Source: Paenibacillus sp. FSL H8-0048
GTDB lineage: Bacteria; Bacillota; Bacilli; Paenibacillales; Paenibacillaceae
Length of the DNA stretch: 64,000 bases
Reading direction: 5' to 3'
Assembly: GCF_038002825.1 (NCBI RefSeq)
Contig: NZ_JBBODF010000001.1
Location: forward strand, 7,006,001-7,070,000
Both the position numbers and the translations under genes were made by a program. Shown here in pieces: positions 51,415 through 63,524 of this stretch. Below the pieces are notes generated by a model. The model saw only the letters and a list, made by a program, of their open reading frames with translations. It did not search any database and was not told the origin of the DNA. The number at the start of each line of letters is the position of its first letter. Position 1 is the stretch's first letter.

Positions 51415-54036
51415 ATGGCAGTTAAAAACGAAGTCGCCGCCCAAGTGAAACAAACCACCGCTGAAGAGTATATTCAGGTTTTGGTGGATAAAGCAAAGAA
51501 AGCCCACGAAGCGTTCATGGGCCTGGACCAAGAGCAGACAAACACAATCGTTCATGCAATGGCGCTGGCCGGACTCGACAAGCATATGTACCTGGCAAAA
51601 CTGGCAGTTGAAGAAACAGGACGCGGAGTATACGAAGACAAAATCACGAAGAACATCTTCTCCACTGAATATATCTGGCACGGAATTAAGTACGACAAGA
51701 CTGTAGGCGTTATTGAGGATAACGCTTATGACAGCTTCCAGAAGATTGCTGAACCAGTCGGAATCATTATGGGTATCACACCGGTAACCAACCCAACATC
51801 CACCACGATGTTTAAAGCTTTGATTTCCGCTAAGACACGTAACCCTATTATATTCGGTTTCCACCCGTCAGCGCAAGAGTGCAGTGCGGCAGCAGCCAAA
51901 ATTCTGCATGATGCAGGCGTAGCAGCCGGCGCACCTGAGAACTTCATCCAATGGATTGAGCTTCCTACGATGGACAAAACAAACGCATTGATGAACAATC
52001 CGGACGTTGCACTGATTCTGGCAACCGGCGGATCGGCAATGGTCAAGGCAGCTTACAGCTGCGGCAAGCCGGCACTCGGCGTAGGTCCTGGTAACGTGCC
52101 TGCCTTCATTGAGAAGAGTGCTGACATTGATCAGGCTGTAACAGACCTTATCCTGTCGAAGACTTTTGATAATGGTATGATCTGTGCTTCCGAGCAGGCA
52201 GTCATCATTGAAGAAGCCATCTTCGATCAAGTGAAGAAGAAAATGATTGCGAACGGCTGTTACTTCGTTAACAAAGAAGAAGCTGCCAAGCTGACCAGCG
52301 GCGCAATGAACGTAGAGAAATGTGCGGTTAACCCGGCTATCGTTGGCCAATCGGCTGTGAAGATCGCTGAAATGTGCGGCATTCAGGTTCCGGCCGGAAC
52401 GAAGATCCTGGTAGCTGAGCTTGAAGGCGTAGGTACTAAATATCCATTGTCTGCTGAGAAGCTGAGCCCGGTTCTGGCTTGCTACAAAGTGAAGAATGCT
52501 GACCAGGGTATCGAACGCGCAGCTCAAATCGTTGAATTTGGCGGCATGGGCCACAGCTCAGCTATCCATTCCAATAATGAAGAAGTCATCATGAAGTTCT
52601 CCAACCGTCTGCAGACCGGACGTATTCTCGTCAACTCGCCATCTACACATGGCGCAATCGGCGATATTTACAACACCAATATCCCTTCATTGACACTTGG
52701 CTGCGGATCTTACGGACGCAACTCGGTATCGCAGAACGTGACTGCCATCAATCTGATCAACGTGAAAAGGGTGAACCGTCGTACCGTGAATATGCAATGG
52801 TTTAAAGTACCTGACAAGATTTACTTCGAGAAGGGGTCCACTCAGTACCTGGCCAAAATGCCTGATATTACACGCGTAGCTATTATCACTGACCCTGTGA
52901 TGGTGAAGCTGGGATATGTAGAAAGAGTTGAGCACTATCTGCGTCAACGCCAGACTCCTGTAGCAATCGAAGTGTTCTCGGAAGTTGAACCTGATCCGTC
53001 GACTACTACAGTGGAAAAAGGTACAGCTATGATGAACAGATTCCAGCCGGACTGCATCATCGCACTCGGGGGCGGTTCCCCAATGGATGCTGCCAAGGGC
53101 ATGTGGCTGTTCTACGAACATCCGGATGCAGACTTCAATGGTCTGAAGCAGAAGTTCATGGATATCCGCAAACGGGTATACAAATTCCCTAAGCTTGGCA
53201 ACAAAGCGAAATTCGTTGCGATTCCTACAACTTCCGGTACAGGTTCCGAAGTAACCTCGTTCGCAGTTATCACAGATAAAACAACGGGGAATAATACTAA
53301 GTATCCGCTGGCTGACTATGAGCTGACTCCAGACGTAGCTATTATCGATCCTGAGTTTGTATACAGCTTGCCTAAAACCGCTGTTGCCGATACAGGTATG
53401 GACGTATTGACACATGCTATTGAAGCTTATGTATCAGTAATGGCCAGTGACTATTCCGATGGTCTGGCAATCAAAGCCATTCAACTGGTATTCCAGTGGC
53501 TGGAGAAATCCGCACTGCAAGGCGACAAGCTGGCCCGTGAGAAAATGCACAACGCATCGACACTTGCCGGTATGGCTTTTGCCAATGCATTCCTGGGGAT
53601 TAACCACAGCTTGGCGCACAAATGGGGCGGACAGTATCACACCGCACATGGCCGCACCAATGCAATCCTGATGCCGCATGTTATCCGTTACAATGCCAAG
53701 AAGCCTACGAAGTTCGCTTCGTTCCCTAAATATTCTCACTTTGTAGCTGACGAACGCTATGCTGAGATTGCCCGTATTCTGGGATTGCCTGCACGCACTA
53801 CCGAAGAAGGCGTAACAAGCCTGATCAATGCAATCCGCGATATGAACAAAAAACTCGGTATCGAAGAATCCTTCTCGGCGCTTGGCTTCGATCCTAAGGA
53901 CTTCGAATCCCGTGTAGACTATCTGGCTGACCGTGCATTTGAAGACCAATGTACAACTGCCAACCCTAAAATGCCGCTGGTATCCGAGCTTGCTGATGTA
54001 TACCGCAACGCATTCTACGGAAAATTCGATAACTAA
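51415..54036 (+). CDS. adhE: Bifunctional acetaldehyde-CoA/alcohol dehydrogenase
   Basis: 873 residues, full length. N-terminal CoA-acylating aldehyde dehydrogenase with the catalytic Cys in NGMICASEQAV and ATGGSAMVKAAY; C-terminal iron-dependent alcohol dehydrogenase with GGGSPMDAAKG and Fe ligands in DTGMDVLTHAIEAY and NHSLAHKWGGQYHTAHGR. It converts acetyl-CoA to ethanol, regenerating two NAD+ in fermentation. GGAGGACGAGGGAG precedes the ATG. Just upstream of pflBA, whose acetyl-CoA it uses. Confidence 0.96.
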   Translation: MAVKNEVAAQVKQTTAEEYIQVLVDKAKKAHEAFMGLDQEQTNTIVHAMALAGLDKHMYLAKLAVEETGRGVYEDKITKNIFSTEYIWHGIKYDKTVGVIEDNAYDSFQKIAEPVGIIMGITPVTNPTSTTMFKALISAKTRNPIIFGFHPSAQECSAAAAKILHDAGVAAGAPENFIQWIELPTMDKTNALMNNPDVALILATGGSAMVKAAYSCGKPALGVGPGNVPAFIEKSADIDQAVTDLILSKTFDNGMICASEQAVIIEEAIFDQVKKKMIANGCYFVNKEEAAKLTSGAMNVEKCAVNPAIVGQSAVKIAEMCGIQVPAGTKILVAELEGVGTKYPLSAEKLSPVLACYKVKNADQGIERAAQIVEFGGMGHSSAIHSNNEEVIMKFSNRLQTGRILVNSPSTHGAIGDIYNTNIPSLTLGCGSYGRNSVSQNVTAINLINVKRVNRRTVNMQWFKVPDKIYFEKGSTQYLAKMPDITRVAIITDPVMVKLGYVERVEHYLRQRQTPVAIEVFSEVEPDPSTTTVEKGTAMMNRFQPDCIIALGGGSPMDAAKGMWLFYEHPDADFNGLKQKFMDIRKRVYKFPKLGNKAKFVAIPTTSGTGSEVTSFAVITDKTTGNNTKYPLADYELTPDVAIIDPEFVYSLPKTAVADTGMDVLTHAIEAYVSVMASDYSDGLAIKAIQLVFQWLEKSALQGDKLAREKMHNASTLAGMAFANAFLGINHSLAHKWGGQYHTAHGRTNAILMPHVIRYNAKKPTKFASFPKYSHFVADERYAEIARILGLPARTTEEGVTSLINAIRDMNKKLGIEESFSALGFDPKDFESRVDYLADRAFEDQCTTANPKMPLVSELADVYRNAFYGKFDN

Positions 54037-54090
54037 GTAACGATTGCCTGACAAAGAATAAGGTTAAAGGTTAATATGGGACTGGATGGA

Positions 54091-54127
54091 AGTGACAAAT
54101 ATCACCGAAAGAGTGATATTTGTCACA
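54091..54127. promoter_or_regulatory. Perfect hairpin holding two Fnr boxes between adhE and pflB
   Basis: GTGACAAATATCAC (54092-54105) and GTGATATTTGTCAC (54113-54126) pair perfectly around CGAAAGA, followed by TCCTTTTT, so RNA from adhE would stop here. In DNA, AGTGACAAATATCACC and AGTGATATTTGTCACA are Fnr-type boxes with centres 21 bases apart, ahead of pflB. Confidence 0.75.
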
Positions 54128-54297
54128 GTCCTTTTTCAGAAAATAAACTAAAATGTTTATATAAACAACGGTCCCGGTTATGAAGATGCGATTGTGAATT
54201 TTATAACAACCATAGCTCATGGGATCACGAGACACGGGATCAACCTTCAAGCCCGCGATCTCTACAAATATACTAAATATAAATGGAGGGATTTAGC

Positions 54298-56559
<2,262 letters not shown>

Positions 56560-56599
56560 GATACGTTCATGTTCTGCAAGAACTGAAATGAACTAAAGA

Positions 56600-56624
56600 G
56601 CTGCCGCCCTTGCAAGAGGGCGGT
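56600..56624 (+). promoter_or_regulatory. Hairpin between pflB and pflA
   Basis: CCGCCCT and AGGGCGG around TGCAAG, without a strong T-tract. It may lower pflA expression relative to pflB. Confidence 0.5.
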
Positions 56625-56680
56625 ACACTCTTGTCTGAAAGTGGTTAAAATTTTAAGTTTTTTTGAAAGGATGACATCTC

Positions 56681-57418
56681 ATGCTTAAAGGACATATCCA
56701 CTCTTTAGAAACCTTTGGAACGGTGGATGGCCCGGGTATCCGCTTCGTGCTTTTTATGCAGGGCTGCCTGCTCAAGTGTCAGTATTGCCACAACCCGGAT
56801 ACATGGGAATTGAATGAAGGCAAGGAAATGACCGTCGAGCAAGTGCTGGCGGAAATTGAGCCTTACCTGAATTATTATAAAACGTCCGGCGGCGGTCTGA
56901 CCGTATCCGGCGGTGAACCAACTCTCCAGGCGCATTTTGTGAAGCAGCTGTTCACCGAGGTGAAGAAACGCTGGAATCTGCATACCACGCTTGATACTAA
57001 CGGCTATAATGATGGTTCGAAAATCAGCGATCTGCTGGATGTTACCGACCTGGTACTCTTAGATCTGAAGCATATTGATGACGAAGCGCACATCAAGCTA
57101 ACCGGCAAATCCAACGACCGTACCTTGAAGCTGGCCCGCTGGTTATCTGATAATAACCGTAAAATGTGGATTCGCCATGTCTATGTTCCCGGCATTCATA
57201 ATAATGAAGAGGATTTACAGAATCTCGGACGGTTCATCGGCACCTTAAAGGGTGTGGAGAAGTTCGAAATCCTGCCTTATCACGTAATGGGGATCTACAA
57301 ATGGAAAGAACTTGGCCGTCCCTATGAGCTTGAAGGGGTGGAGTCACCTTCCGATGAAGAAGTGCAGCGTGCGTACCGGCTGATTGAAGAGGGTCGTAAA
57401 GAGTCTGCATTGGTCTAA
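56681..57418 (+). CDS. pflA: Pyruvate formate-lyase activating enzyme (radical SAM)
   Basis: 245 residues. The radical-SAM Cys motif is GCLLKCQYCHNPDTW (CxxxCxxC), with GGGLTVSGGEPTLQ and the SAM-binding DLKHIDDEAHIKLTG. It generates the glycyl radical on PflB. GAAAGG precedes the ATG. Co-transcribed with pflB. Confidence 0.95.
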   Translation: MLKGHIHSLETFGTVDGPGIRFVLFMQGCLLKCQYCHNPDTWELNEGKEMTVEQVLAEIEPYLNYYKTSGGGLTVSGGEPTLQAHFVKQLFTEVKKRWNLHTTLDTNGYNDGSKISDLLDVTDLVLLDLKHIDDEAHIKLTGKSNDRTLKLARWLSDNNRKMWIRHVYVPGIHNNEEDLQNLGRFIGTLKGVEKFEILPYHVMGIYKWKELGRPYELEGVESPSDEEVQRAYRLIEEGRKESALV

Positions 57419-57436
57419 TTAAATATAGTAATTATC

Positions 57437-57475
57437 AAAAGCGGAGCTTCTATTCTGAGGAGTTTCGCTTTTTTT
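57437..57475 (+). terminator. Terminator of pflBA
   Basis: AAGCGGAGCTTC pairs imperfectly with GAGGAGTTTCGCTT, then eight T. Confidence 0.8.
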
Positions 57476-57495
57476 TGTGTGTCAGGAAACCTAAC

Positions 57496-57509
57496 TGATT
57501 TCGCTTTCA
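57496..57509 (+). promoter_or_regulatory. Weak cre-like site before the sugar transporter
   Basis: TGATTTCGCTTTCA agrees with the cre consensus at 12 of 14 positions, 110 bases before the binding-protein gene. Confidence 0.3.
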
Positions 57510-57619
57510 TTAGAGGATTTTATCCCTATTGAAGATAAATCTTAACCTTACGATTACAAATGTGATTTTCTATAATTAGAGTTGTAAGGGAAATCATTAA
57601 ATAGGGAGGGTCACCCGTA

Positions 57620-59026
57620 ATGAGAAAAAGTCTAACACTGCTGTTGTCCCTGATGTTCGTCACCTCGGCGCTGCTGACTGGCTGCGGAGGTAACAAGAAT
57701 AATGCTGCCAACAATAAAGGTGAGCCGGCGGCGACGGAAGAGGCTGCTGCTACCAATGCTGCCGCAACGGAAGAGCCTGCAAGTGCGGAGCCCTTTGAGA
57801 TGACGATCCGTCATACTCAGGTTGGGGCAGACAAACAGAAACGATTGGCTATTCTGGAGGATGTGGTGGGCAAGGTGCAGGCGGATGTGCCCGGACTGAC
57901 CTTCAAGCTTGATGGAGTAGATTCGGATGTGAACCGTAAGGAGAAGCTGCGCGGTGAAATGGCGGCCGGTAACCCTCCGGAGATCTTCGACCTGTTCGGC
58001 AGCCCGGATTCCAAGATCTATGCCAAAGAAGGCAAACTGCTGGACCTGACCCCGATCCTTGATGAATTAGGCATCAAAGACAAGTTCTCCAATCTGGACC
58101 CGTTCACCTATGAAGGTAAAATCTACGGCCTGCCGATCGGCGGCTCCGGTGAAGGCTTCTTCTATAATAAAGAATACTATACAAGCAAGGGCTGGAAGGC
58201 TCCATCGACCTTCGCCGAACTGGAGCAGCAGCTGGCCGATATTAAAGCGGATGGTAAAGTGCCAATGGCTGGTGCTTCCAAAGCAGGCTGGGTACCGCTG
58301 ATGCTGGCCAATCATCTCTGGTCCCGTTATGCCGGACCGGATGTGACTGCGAAGTTCGCTACGGGTGAAGCGAAGTGGAATGATCCTAACGTAGTTAAGG
58401 GCTTGGCAAAATACAAAGAATGGGTCGATAAGGGCTACTTCAAGAAGGGCGAGCTGGGCTTCGAATATGCCGAATACACTACCCAGTTCACCAGCGGGGA
58501 AGCGATCCTGATGTATGACGGAACCTGGAAGTCTTCCGTGTTCAAAGCCGGCCAATCCGGCGAAGGTCTAATCGGCAAGGTCGGCTTCTTCAATATTCCG
58601 GCGGTTGAAGGCGGAGTGGGGGATCAGACAGCGCTAATGCGGGATGTGAACAACGGTTATGGCTTCTCCGCTTCGGCGGGTGAAGATGAGCGGCAGCTTG
58701 CAGCAGTGAAATCCTTCATTAAGAATATGTTTAATGAAGAGATGCAACTGCGCGGTCTGGTAGAGGACGGAGTTCTGCCTGCCATGAAGATTGATCAGGC
58801 AGTGCTGAACAAGAATATTACGGATGACCTAATGAGTGAGATTGTCGCAGTATTGAACAGCTCCAAGTCGTCCTTCCCGGCCTTTGACTCACTGGTGCAG
58901 GCAGATGTTACCACCGAGATCAGTAACATCCAGATCCAGAGCCTGATCGGCGGGCAGACGACTCCTGAGAAGATGGGCGAAGCGCTTCAGAAGATTCAGG
59001 AAGAGGCTAATGCGGCCGTGGAATAA
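57620..59026 (+). CDS. ABC transporter extracellular sugar-binding lipoprotein
   Basis: 468 residues. Signal with lipobox MFVTSALLTGCGG; Ala/Thr/Glu-rich linker to about 55; then a family 1 solute-binding fold (PPEIFDLFGSPDSKIYAKEGKLLDLT, YGLPIGGSGEGFFYNKEYY, FTSGEAILMYDGTW). The ligand is probably an oligosaccharide. Followed by two permeases and a YesM/YesN-type system; no ATPase gene here, so it likely shares an MsmX-type ATPase encoded elsewhere. GGGAGG precedes the ATG. Confidence 0.9.
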   Translation: MRKSLTLLLSLMFVTSALLTGCGGNKNNAANNKGEPAATEEAAATNAAATEEPASAEPFEMTIRHTQVGADKQKRLAILEDVVGKVQADVPGLTFKLDGVDSDVNRKEKLRGEMAAGNPPEIFDLFGSPDSKIYAKEGKLLDLTPILDELGIKDKFSNLDPFTYEGKIYGLPIGGSGEGFFYNKEYYTSKGWKAPSTFAELEQQLADIKADGKVPMAGASKAGWVPLMLANHLWSRYAGPDVTAKFATGEAKWNDPNVVKGLAKYKEWVDKGYFKKGELGFEYAEYTTQFTSGEAILMYDGTWKSSVFKAGQSGEGLIGKVGFFNIPAVEGGVGDQTALMRDVNNGYGFSASAGEDERQLAAVKSFIKNMFNEEMQLRGLVEDGVLPAMKIDQAVLNKNITDDLMSEIVAVLNSSKSSFPAFDSLVQADVTTEISNIQIQSLIGGQTTPEKMGEALQKIQEEANAAVE

Positions 59027-59042
59027 GAAGCGGTGAACTATA

Positions 59043-59076
59043 TGTGCCCTGGTGCTTGCTCCAGGGTGCATTTTTC
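59043..59076 (+). promoter_or_regulatory. Hairpin between binding-protein and permease genes
   Basis: CCCTGG and CCAGGG around TGCTTGCT, followed by ATTTTT. Such leaky terminators keep binding protein in excess of permeases. Confidence 0.6.
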
Positions 59077-59102
59077 AAAAGAAAAGCAATATGGAGGTAG
59101 CT

Positions 59103-59987
59103 ATGAATAAGGCACTGAGAAATCCTCTGGTGTTCATTCTGTTCGTTATTCCGGCACTGGTGCTATTCATTATGTTCTTCATCTATCCGATCTTCAGCTC
59201 GATTTACTATAGCTTCACCAGCTGGAACGGTGTGTCCGAGACGGTCAAATATGCCGGAGTGGACAACTTCAAGAAAGCTCTGGGAGATGAACGCTTCTGG
59301 ATCTCTGTGAAAAATAACGGCTGGTTCATTCTCTTCTCCGTAGGCATACAGGTGCCGCTGATTGTGTTCTTCTCCTTACTGATTGCCAATGTGAAGAAGC
59401 TGAAGGGGCTGTATAAGACAGCGGTATTCATGCCATCCATTATGTCTACTGCAGTAATCGGCATTCTCTGGGGCTTCATTTACGAGCCGAACATTGGATT
59501 GTTCAACAAAGTACTAAGTCTGGTTGGCATTGAGCCGGTCTACTGGCTGTCGGACGAACGGTTCGCGATGCTGTCGATTCTGATTACGAATGCCTGGCAG
59601 TGGACCGGCTTCTACATTGTAATGGTGCTGGCGGCGATCCTCTCTATTCCCGGTGAGCTTGAGGAAGCAGCAGCCATCGATGGCGCTACGGGGTTCCAGC
59701 GGGCTACACGCATCACCCTGCCGCTGATCGTACCAATCATCTCGGTGGTGATTATGCTATCGATTGCCGGAGCGATGAAGGCTGCCGATATCGTTATCGT
59801 AATGACCAAGGGCGGACCGGCAGGTTCAACCGAGGTAATGGCCACCTATATGATTAAGTATGCGATTACCAACTTCAAATACGGGTACGGCAATACCATC
59901 GCCGTTCTGATCTTCTTGTTCACGCTCGTTGTAACCGCCCTCTACCAGCTGGTGTTTGCCCGCCGTACGGAAAGGATTGAATACTGA
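59103..59987 (+). CDS. Sugar ABC transporter permease (MalF/UgpA type)
   Basis: 294 residues, six membrane helices. The EAA loop that contacts the ATPase is ELEEAAAIDGATGFQRATRITLPL. The ATG at 59103 follows GGAGGT by 4 bases; a longer frame from 59052 runs through the hairpin and is not used. Its stop overlaps the second permease start. Confidence 0.92.
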   Translation: MNKALRNPLVFILFVIPALVLFIMFFIYPIFSSIYYSFTSWNGVSETVKYAGVDNFKKALGDERFWISVKNNGWFILFSVGIQVPLIVFFSLLIANVKKLKGLYKTAVFMPSIMSTAVIGILWGFIYEPNIGLFNKVLSLVGIEPVYWLSDERFAMLSILITNAWQWTGFYIVMVLAAILSIPGELEEAAAIDGATGFQRATRITLPLIVPIISVVIMLSIAGAMKAADIVIVMTKGGPAGSTEVMATYMIKYAITNFKYGYGNTIAVLIFLFTLVVTALYQLVFARRTERIEY

Positions 59988-60817
59988 TGCCGCGCCCGCT
60001 GAAAAAAAGTCTGCCGCACATTGCCCTGCTGGGTTATCTGGTAATTGTGCTGTTCCCGTTCCTCTTCGTCCTTTTCTCTTCGGTGAAGAAGGATAATAAT
60101 GCGATTGCCCTCAACCCGTTCGGCATTCCGAAGAGCTTCGAATGGTCCAATTATGTAGAAGCGTGGGTCAATGCCAAGATCAGCACTTATTTTTTCAATA
60201 GCTTATATATCTCGGTTCTGGCCTCAGTAGTGTCTATTCTGCTGGCGTCCATGTTCGCCTTCGCGGTCACGCGGATGCGCCAGGGGAAGTGGAATGCCAT
60301 TCTTTTCTCGCTGGTCCTGATCGGGATGCTGATTCCGAACAATGCGCTGATGCTGCCCATCTACACGATTGTCCGCAAGCTGCATATTCTCAATACCCAC
60401 TGGGCGCTCATTATTCCTTACATTGCGAATGCAATCCCGTTCACGATCATTATTCTGGCGGCTTTCATGCGTTCGCTGCCCAGTGAAATCGAAGAAGCGG
60501 CGGTCATGGACGGCTTGAAGGCCCCGGGTATATTTGCTAGAATTATTGTACCTTTGACAGTTCCGGCGATGGTTACGGTATTCATTGTTAATTTCCTGGG
60601 AAATTGGAATGAGTTCCTGCTGGCCAACTATTTTCTGTCTAATGACGAGCTGCGTACGCTCCCCGTAGGGATGGTCCAGTTCCGCGATCAGTACCAGATG
60701 AATTACGCACAGATGTCGGCGGGAATTGTCTACAGTGTGGTTCCGGTTATAGTGATTTATGCGGTCCTGCAGGAGAAGATTATTGAAGGCGTCACCGCAG
60801 GCAGTGTAAAAGGATAA
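59987..60817 (+). CDS. Sugar ABC transporter permease (MalG/UgpE type)
   Basis: 276 residues, six membrane helices. EAA loop EIEEAAVMDGLKAPGIFARIIVPL-type, and NWNEFLLANYF. It forms the channel together with the preceding permease. TGATG coupling to that gene. Confidence 0.92.
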   Translation: MPRPLKKSLPHIALLGYLVIVLFPFLFVLFSSVKKDNNAIALNPFGIPKSFEWSNYVEAWVNAKISTYFFNSLYISVLASVVSILLASMFAFAVTRMRQGKWNAILFSLVLIGMLIPNNALMLPIYTIVRKLHILNTHWALIIPYIANAIPFTIIILAAFMRSLPSEIEEAAVMDGLKAPGIFARIIVPLTVPAMVTVFIVNFLGNWNEFLLANYFLSNDELRTLPVGMVQFRDQYQMNYAQMSAGIVYSVVPVIVIYAVLQEKIIEGVTAGSVKG

Positions 60818-60844
60818 TATCAATCATGTCAGGAGCAACAGCCG

Positions 60845-62698
60845 ATGAATCTGCGCTACAAATTGTTTACGGCATTCTTAGGCCTGATTATCATTCCGCT
60901 GTTCATTCTTGGCATGATTATGTTCTTCGTGACTTATAATTCCATTGAGAAGAAATATAGCCAGCAGTCCGAATATTCGCTCAAAGCGATCAGCTACAGC
61001 ATTTCTAATGTGTTCAAGGATATGGACAATGTGACTGACAACGGAATTGCCACCTCGGTCTTTCATATGGCGCTTAGTGCAGATGATCCCTCCAAACAGG
61101 ATTTGACCGATGCCGAGCAGCTTAGCCTGAATGCCAGCCAGCGTAATTTCCGCAGCCTGCTCTATAATCATCCGTCGATCAGCTATGCCTTCCTGTATAA
61201 TTTCAACGGAAAAGGGAGCTCGGAGATCGTCTCGGTCTTCAACAAGGAGAATTTCCGCACCCTGCCCTATGACAAGTTCAAAGGCAGCGAGCTGTACCAG
61301 GAGGTAATGAAGCTGAACGGGGTTCCGAAATGGCTGGCCCCGCATGAGTACCCTGAGCTAACCGGAACGGAGGCTGTATTTACGCAAATCCGGCTGGTTA
61401 AGGAGCTTAGCTTCTTTCAGAATATCGGCATTCTGGTGGTGCAGATCAAGAATTGGGAGTTCGAGTCGATATTTCGCAATCTTAAGATCGGGGGTACCGA
61501 CCAGAAGGTGTCCTTCATGCTGGTTAACGATGATGGAATGATTCTGCTGGACCCGGACAGGCAGCTGGACGGGCAGGATTTCCGCAGCTTCACCACGAAG
61601 GATATTACGTTTAAGCCAGGCTTTCAGAGCTTCAAGACACAGTTCGGTGGCGAGAAAAGCATTCTGTCGGTCTACCATCTCAAGGACTATCCCTGGAGTC
61701 TGGTCTCTGTCACTTCCTGGGATACTCTGTCTCATGAGGTGACGGTGTTCGCCCGCTGGTTCGTCATAGTGATGTTCCTGTGCCTTCTGGGCGCTGTCAT
61801 CTTCAATCTGTTCTTCATGAACCGGATTACTGGCGGGATTGCTGTCATTGTACGCTTCATGCGCAGGGTAGAGGACGGAGATCTTACTACCCGTGTTGAG
61901 GAGAAGGGCAACGATGAGATGACGCTGCTGGCCAGAGGCTTCAATGATCTTATGGACAAAATCAACTCGCTGTTCAGCCGGGTTCACGTGGAGCAGCAGC
62001 GCAAGAATCAAGCGGAAATGCGTGTGCTGCAGGCCCAGATCAAGCCGCATTTTTTGTTCAATACTCTGGAATCGATCAATGTGCTGGCTGTGCAAAATGA
62101 AGGGCGCAAGGTAAGTGAGATGGTCTACCGGCTGGCAAGTATTCTGCGGATCAGCATTCAGGACAGGGATGAGATTACGCTGGAGGAAGAGGTTAAGCAT
62201 CTGCGCAATTATCTCGATATCCAGAAATTCCGGTTCGAGGACCTGTTCGATTATGAGCTTGAGATTCCGGCAGAGCTGCTGGGCTGCGGGATTCTGAAGC
62301 TTACGCTCCAGCCGCTGGTGGAGAACAGCATTCAGCATGGTTTTGAGGGGATCGGGTATAAGGGTCTGGTGAGTGTTAAGGTGTGGGAGACCCAAGGCAA
62401 TCTGGTGCTGCGGATACAGGATAACGGAATCGGGATGACCCCGTCCCAGCTGTCGATGTTTCAATACATGGTGAATGACGCGGCAGAGCAGCAGACGGAA
62501 GCTAGGCCGGAGCAGGGCATTCATCAGGAGCGGCGGGGGCTGGGTGTACGAAGTGTTGCGGACCGGATACGAATTGAATACGGCGACAGATATGGGATTT
62601 TCATATGTGCTAGTCCTGGGGAAGGAACGATCATCCAGTGCGTCATTCCGAAATACGGGCAGGGGGAAGGCCATTATGCTAAAAGTATTATTGGTTGA
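60845..62698 (+). CDS. YesM-type sensor histidine kinase
   Basis: 617 residues. Membrane helix at about 8-28, extracellular sensor region to about 295 (Cache-like), second helix near FVIVMFLCLLGAVIFNLFF, HAMP, then the His_kinase domain with the phospho-His in QIKPHFLFNTLESINVLA, and an HATPase with LQPLVENSIQHGFEG and DNGIGM. It senses an extracellular sugar or the loaded binding protein and signals to the next gene. 27 bases after the permease; overlaps the regulator. Confidence 0.92.
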   Translation: MNLRYKLFTAFLGLIIIPLFILGMIMFFVTYNSIEKKYSQQSEYSLKAISYSISNVFKDMDNVTDNGIATSVFHMALSADDPSKQDLTDAEQLSLNASQRNFRSLLYNHPSISYAFLYNFNGKGSSEIVSVFNKENFRTLPYDKFKGSELYQEVMKLNGVPKWLAPHEYPELTGTEAVFTQIRLVKELSFFQNIGILVVQIKNWEFESIFRNLKIGGTDQKVSFMLVNDDGMILLDPDRQLDGQDFRSFTTKDITFKPGFQSFKTQFGGEKSILSVYHLKDYPWSLVSVTSWDTLSHEVTVFARWFVIVMFLCLLGAVIFNLFFMNRITGGIAVIVRFMRRVEDGDLTTRVEEKGNDEMTLLARGFNDLMDKINSLFSRVHVEQQRKNQAEMRVLQAQIKPHFLFNTLESINVLAVQNEGRKVSEMVYRLASILRISIQDRDEITLEEEVKHLRNYLDIQKFRFEDLFDYELEIPAELLGCGILKLTLQPLVENSIQHGFEGIGYKGLVSVKVWETQGNLVLRIQDNGIGMTPSQLSMFQYMVNDAAEQQTEARPEQGIHQERRGLGVRSVADRIRIEYGDRYGIFICASPGEGTIIQCVIPKYGQGEGHYAKSIIG

Positions 62699-63470
62699 CG
62701 ATGAAGCGCCCATTCTGAGCAATCTCAACACTGTGCTGCCCTGGCAGGACATGGGGATGGAGGTTGCGGGGCTGGCACGAAGCGGGATGGAGGCGCTGCG
62801 CTTGGCAGAGGAAACGCCGCCTGATCTGGTGCTCTGCGATATCCGTATGCCGGTGATGGATGGGTTGACATTCATCGGCAAGCTGCGGGAGATGGGGCTT
62901 ATGAGCGAGGTACTGCTGCTCAGCGGTTACCAGGAATTCGATTATGCGCGTGAAGCGATCCGGCTCGGGGTGAAGGAGTATATCTGCAAGCCGATTCATT
63001 ACGGGGAGCTTGGCGACAAGGTACGGGAAATCGGCTCGCGGATACGCAGCAGGCAGTATAAGGACAAATTGTACAACAGCATCCCGTTGTTTCAGGAAGT
63101 GCCTGCGGCTGATGAGCCTGTCAAAAAAACACCGGAGCAGCTGATGAATCAAGCCGCACAGTTCATTACGGAGCGCCTGCACACAGATCTCGGTATTGAT
63201 GAGGTGGCGAATACGATTGGCATTAGCAGCAGTTATTTTTGCCTGCTCTTCAAGAACCGCTTCGCGGTGACCTTCGTGGAGTATGTCACCCAGCAGCGGA
63301 TTGAAGCTGCCAAGTTCATGCTCGCCAGCAGCGACAAGAGCATCACGGCCATCAGTTCGGGCGTCGGCTATCAGGAGCGGCGTTATTTCACCAAGGTGTT
63401 CCAGAAGCAGACAGGAATGACCCCGAAGGAATACCGCAGCAGGTTCGGGGCGACCGATGCCCGTACCTAG
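62676..63470 (+). CDS. YesN-type response regulator (REC + AraC DNA-binding)
   Basis: 264 residues. Receiver with VLLVDDEAP, phospho-Asp in DLVLCDIRMPVMDG and KPIHYGEL Lys; C-terminal AraC helix-turn-helix pair (GIDEVANTIGISSSYFCLLFK and ITAISSGVGYQERRYFTKVFQK). It probably activates the transporter operon. The ATG at 62676 overlaps the kinase end by 23 bases, preceded by GGGGGAAGG; longer frames are out of register with the receiver domain. Confidence 0.92.
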   Translation: MLKVLLVDDEAPILSNLNTVLPWQDMGMEVAGLARSGMEALRLAEETPPDLVLCDIRMPVMDGLTFIGKLREMGLMSEVLLLSGYQEFDYAREAIRLGVKEYICKPIHYGELGDKVREIGSRIRSRQYKDKLYNSIPLFQEVPAADEPVKKTPEQLMNQAAQFITERLHTDLGIDEVANTIGISSSYFCLLFKNRFAVTFVEYVTQQRIEAAKFMLASSDKSITAISSGVGYQERRYFTKVFQKQTGMTPKEYRSRFGATDART

Positions 63471-63483
63471 CGGGTTGCCAGCC

Positions 63484-63524
63484 ATAACGATTGCCCGGGT
63501 ACAGGGGTGGTCGTTATTTTTTGT
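63484..63524 (+). terminator. Terminator of the transporter/two-component operon
   Basis: ATAACGA and TCGTTAT flank an inner CCC/GGG stem, followed by T5. Confidence 0.75.

Noticed and set aside
52687-53415. Long minus-strand ORFs opposite adhE (also 55120-56547 opposite pflB)
   Set aside because: Highly expressed genes with strong codon bias leave the antisense frame open; the antisense proteins are rich in His, Cys and Phe without domains or start sites.
61358-62881. 507-codon minus-strand ORF opposite the histidine kinase
   Set aside because: The plus strand clearly encodes the YesM-type kinase with all motifs; the antisense product has no recognisable family.
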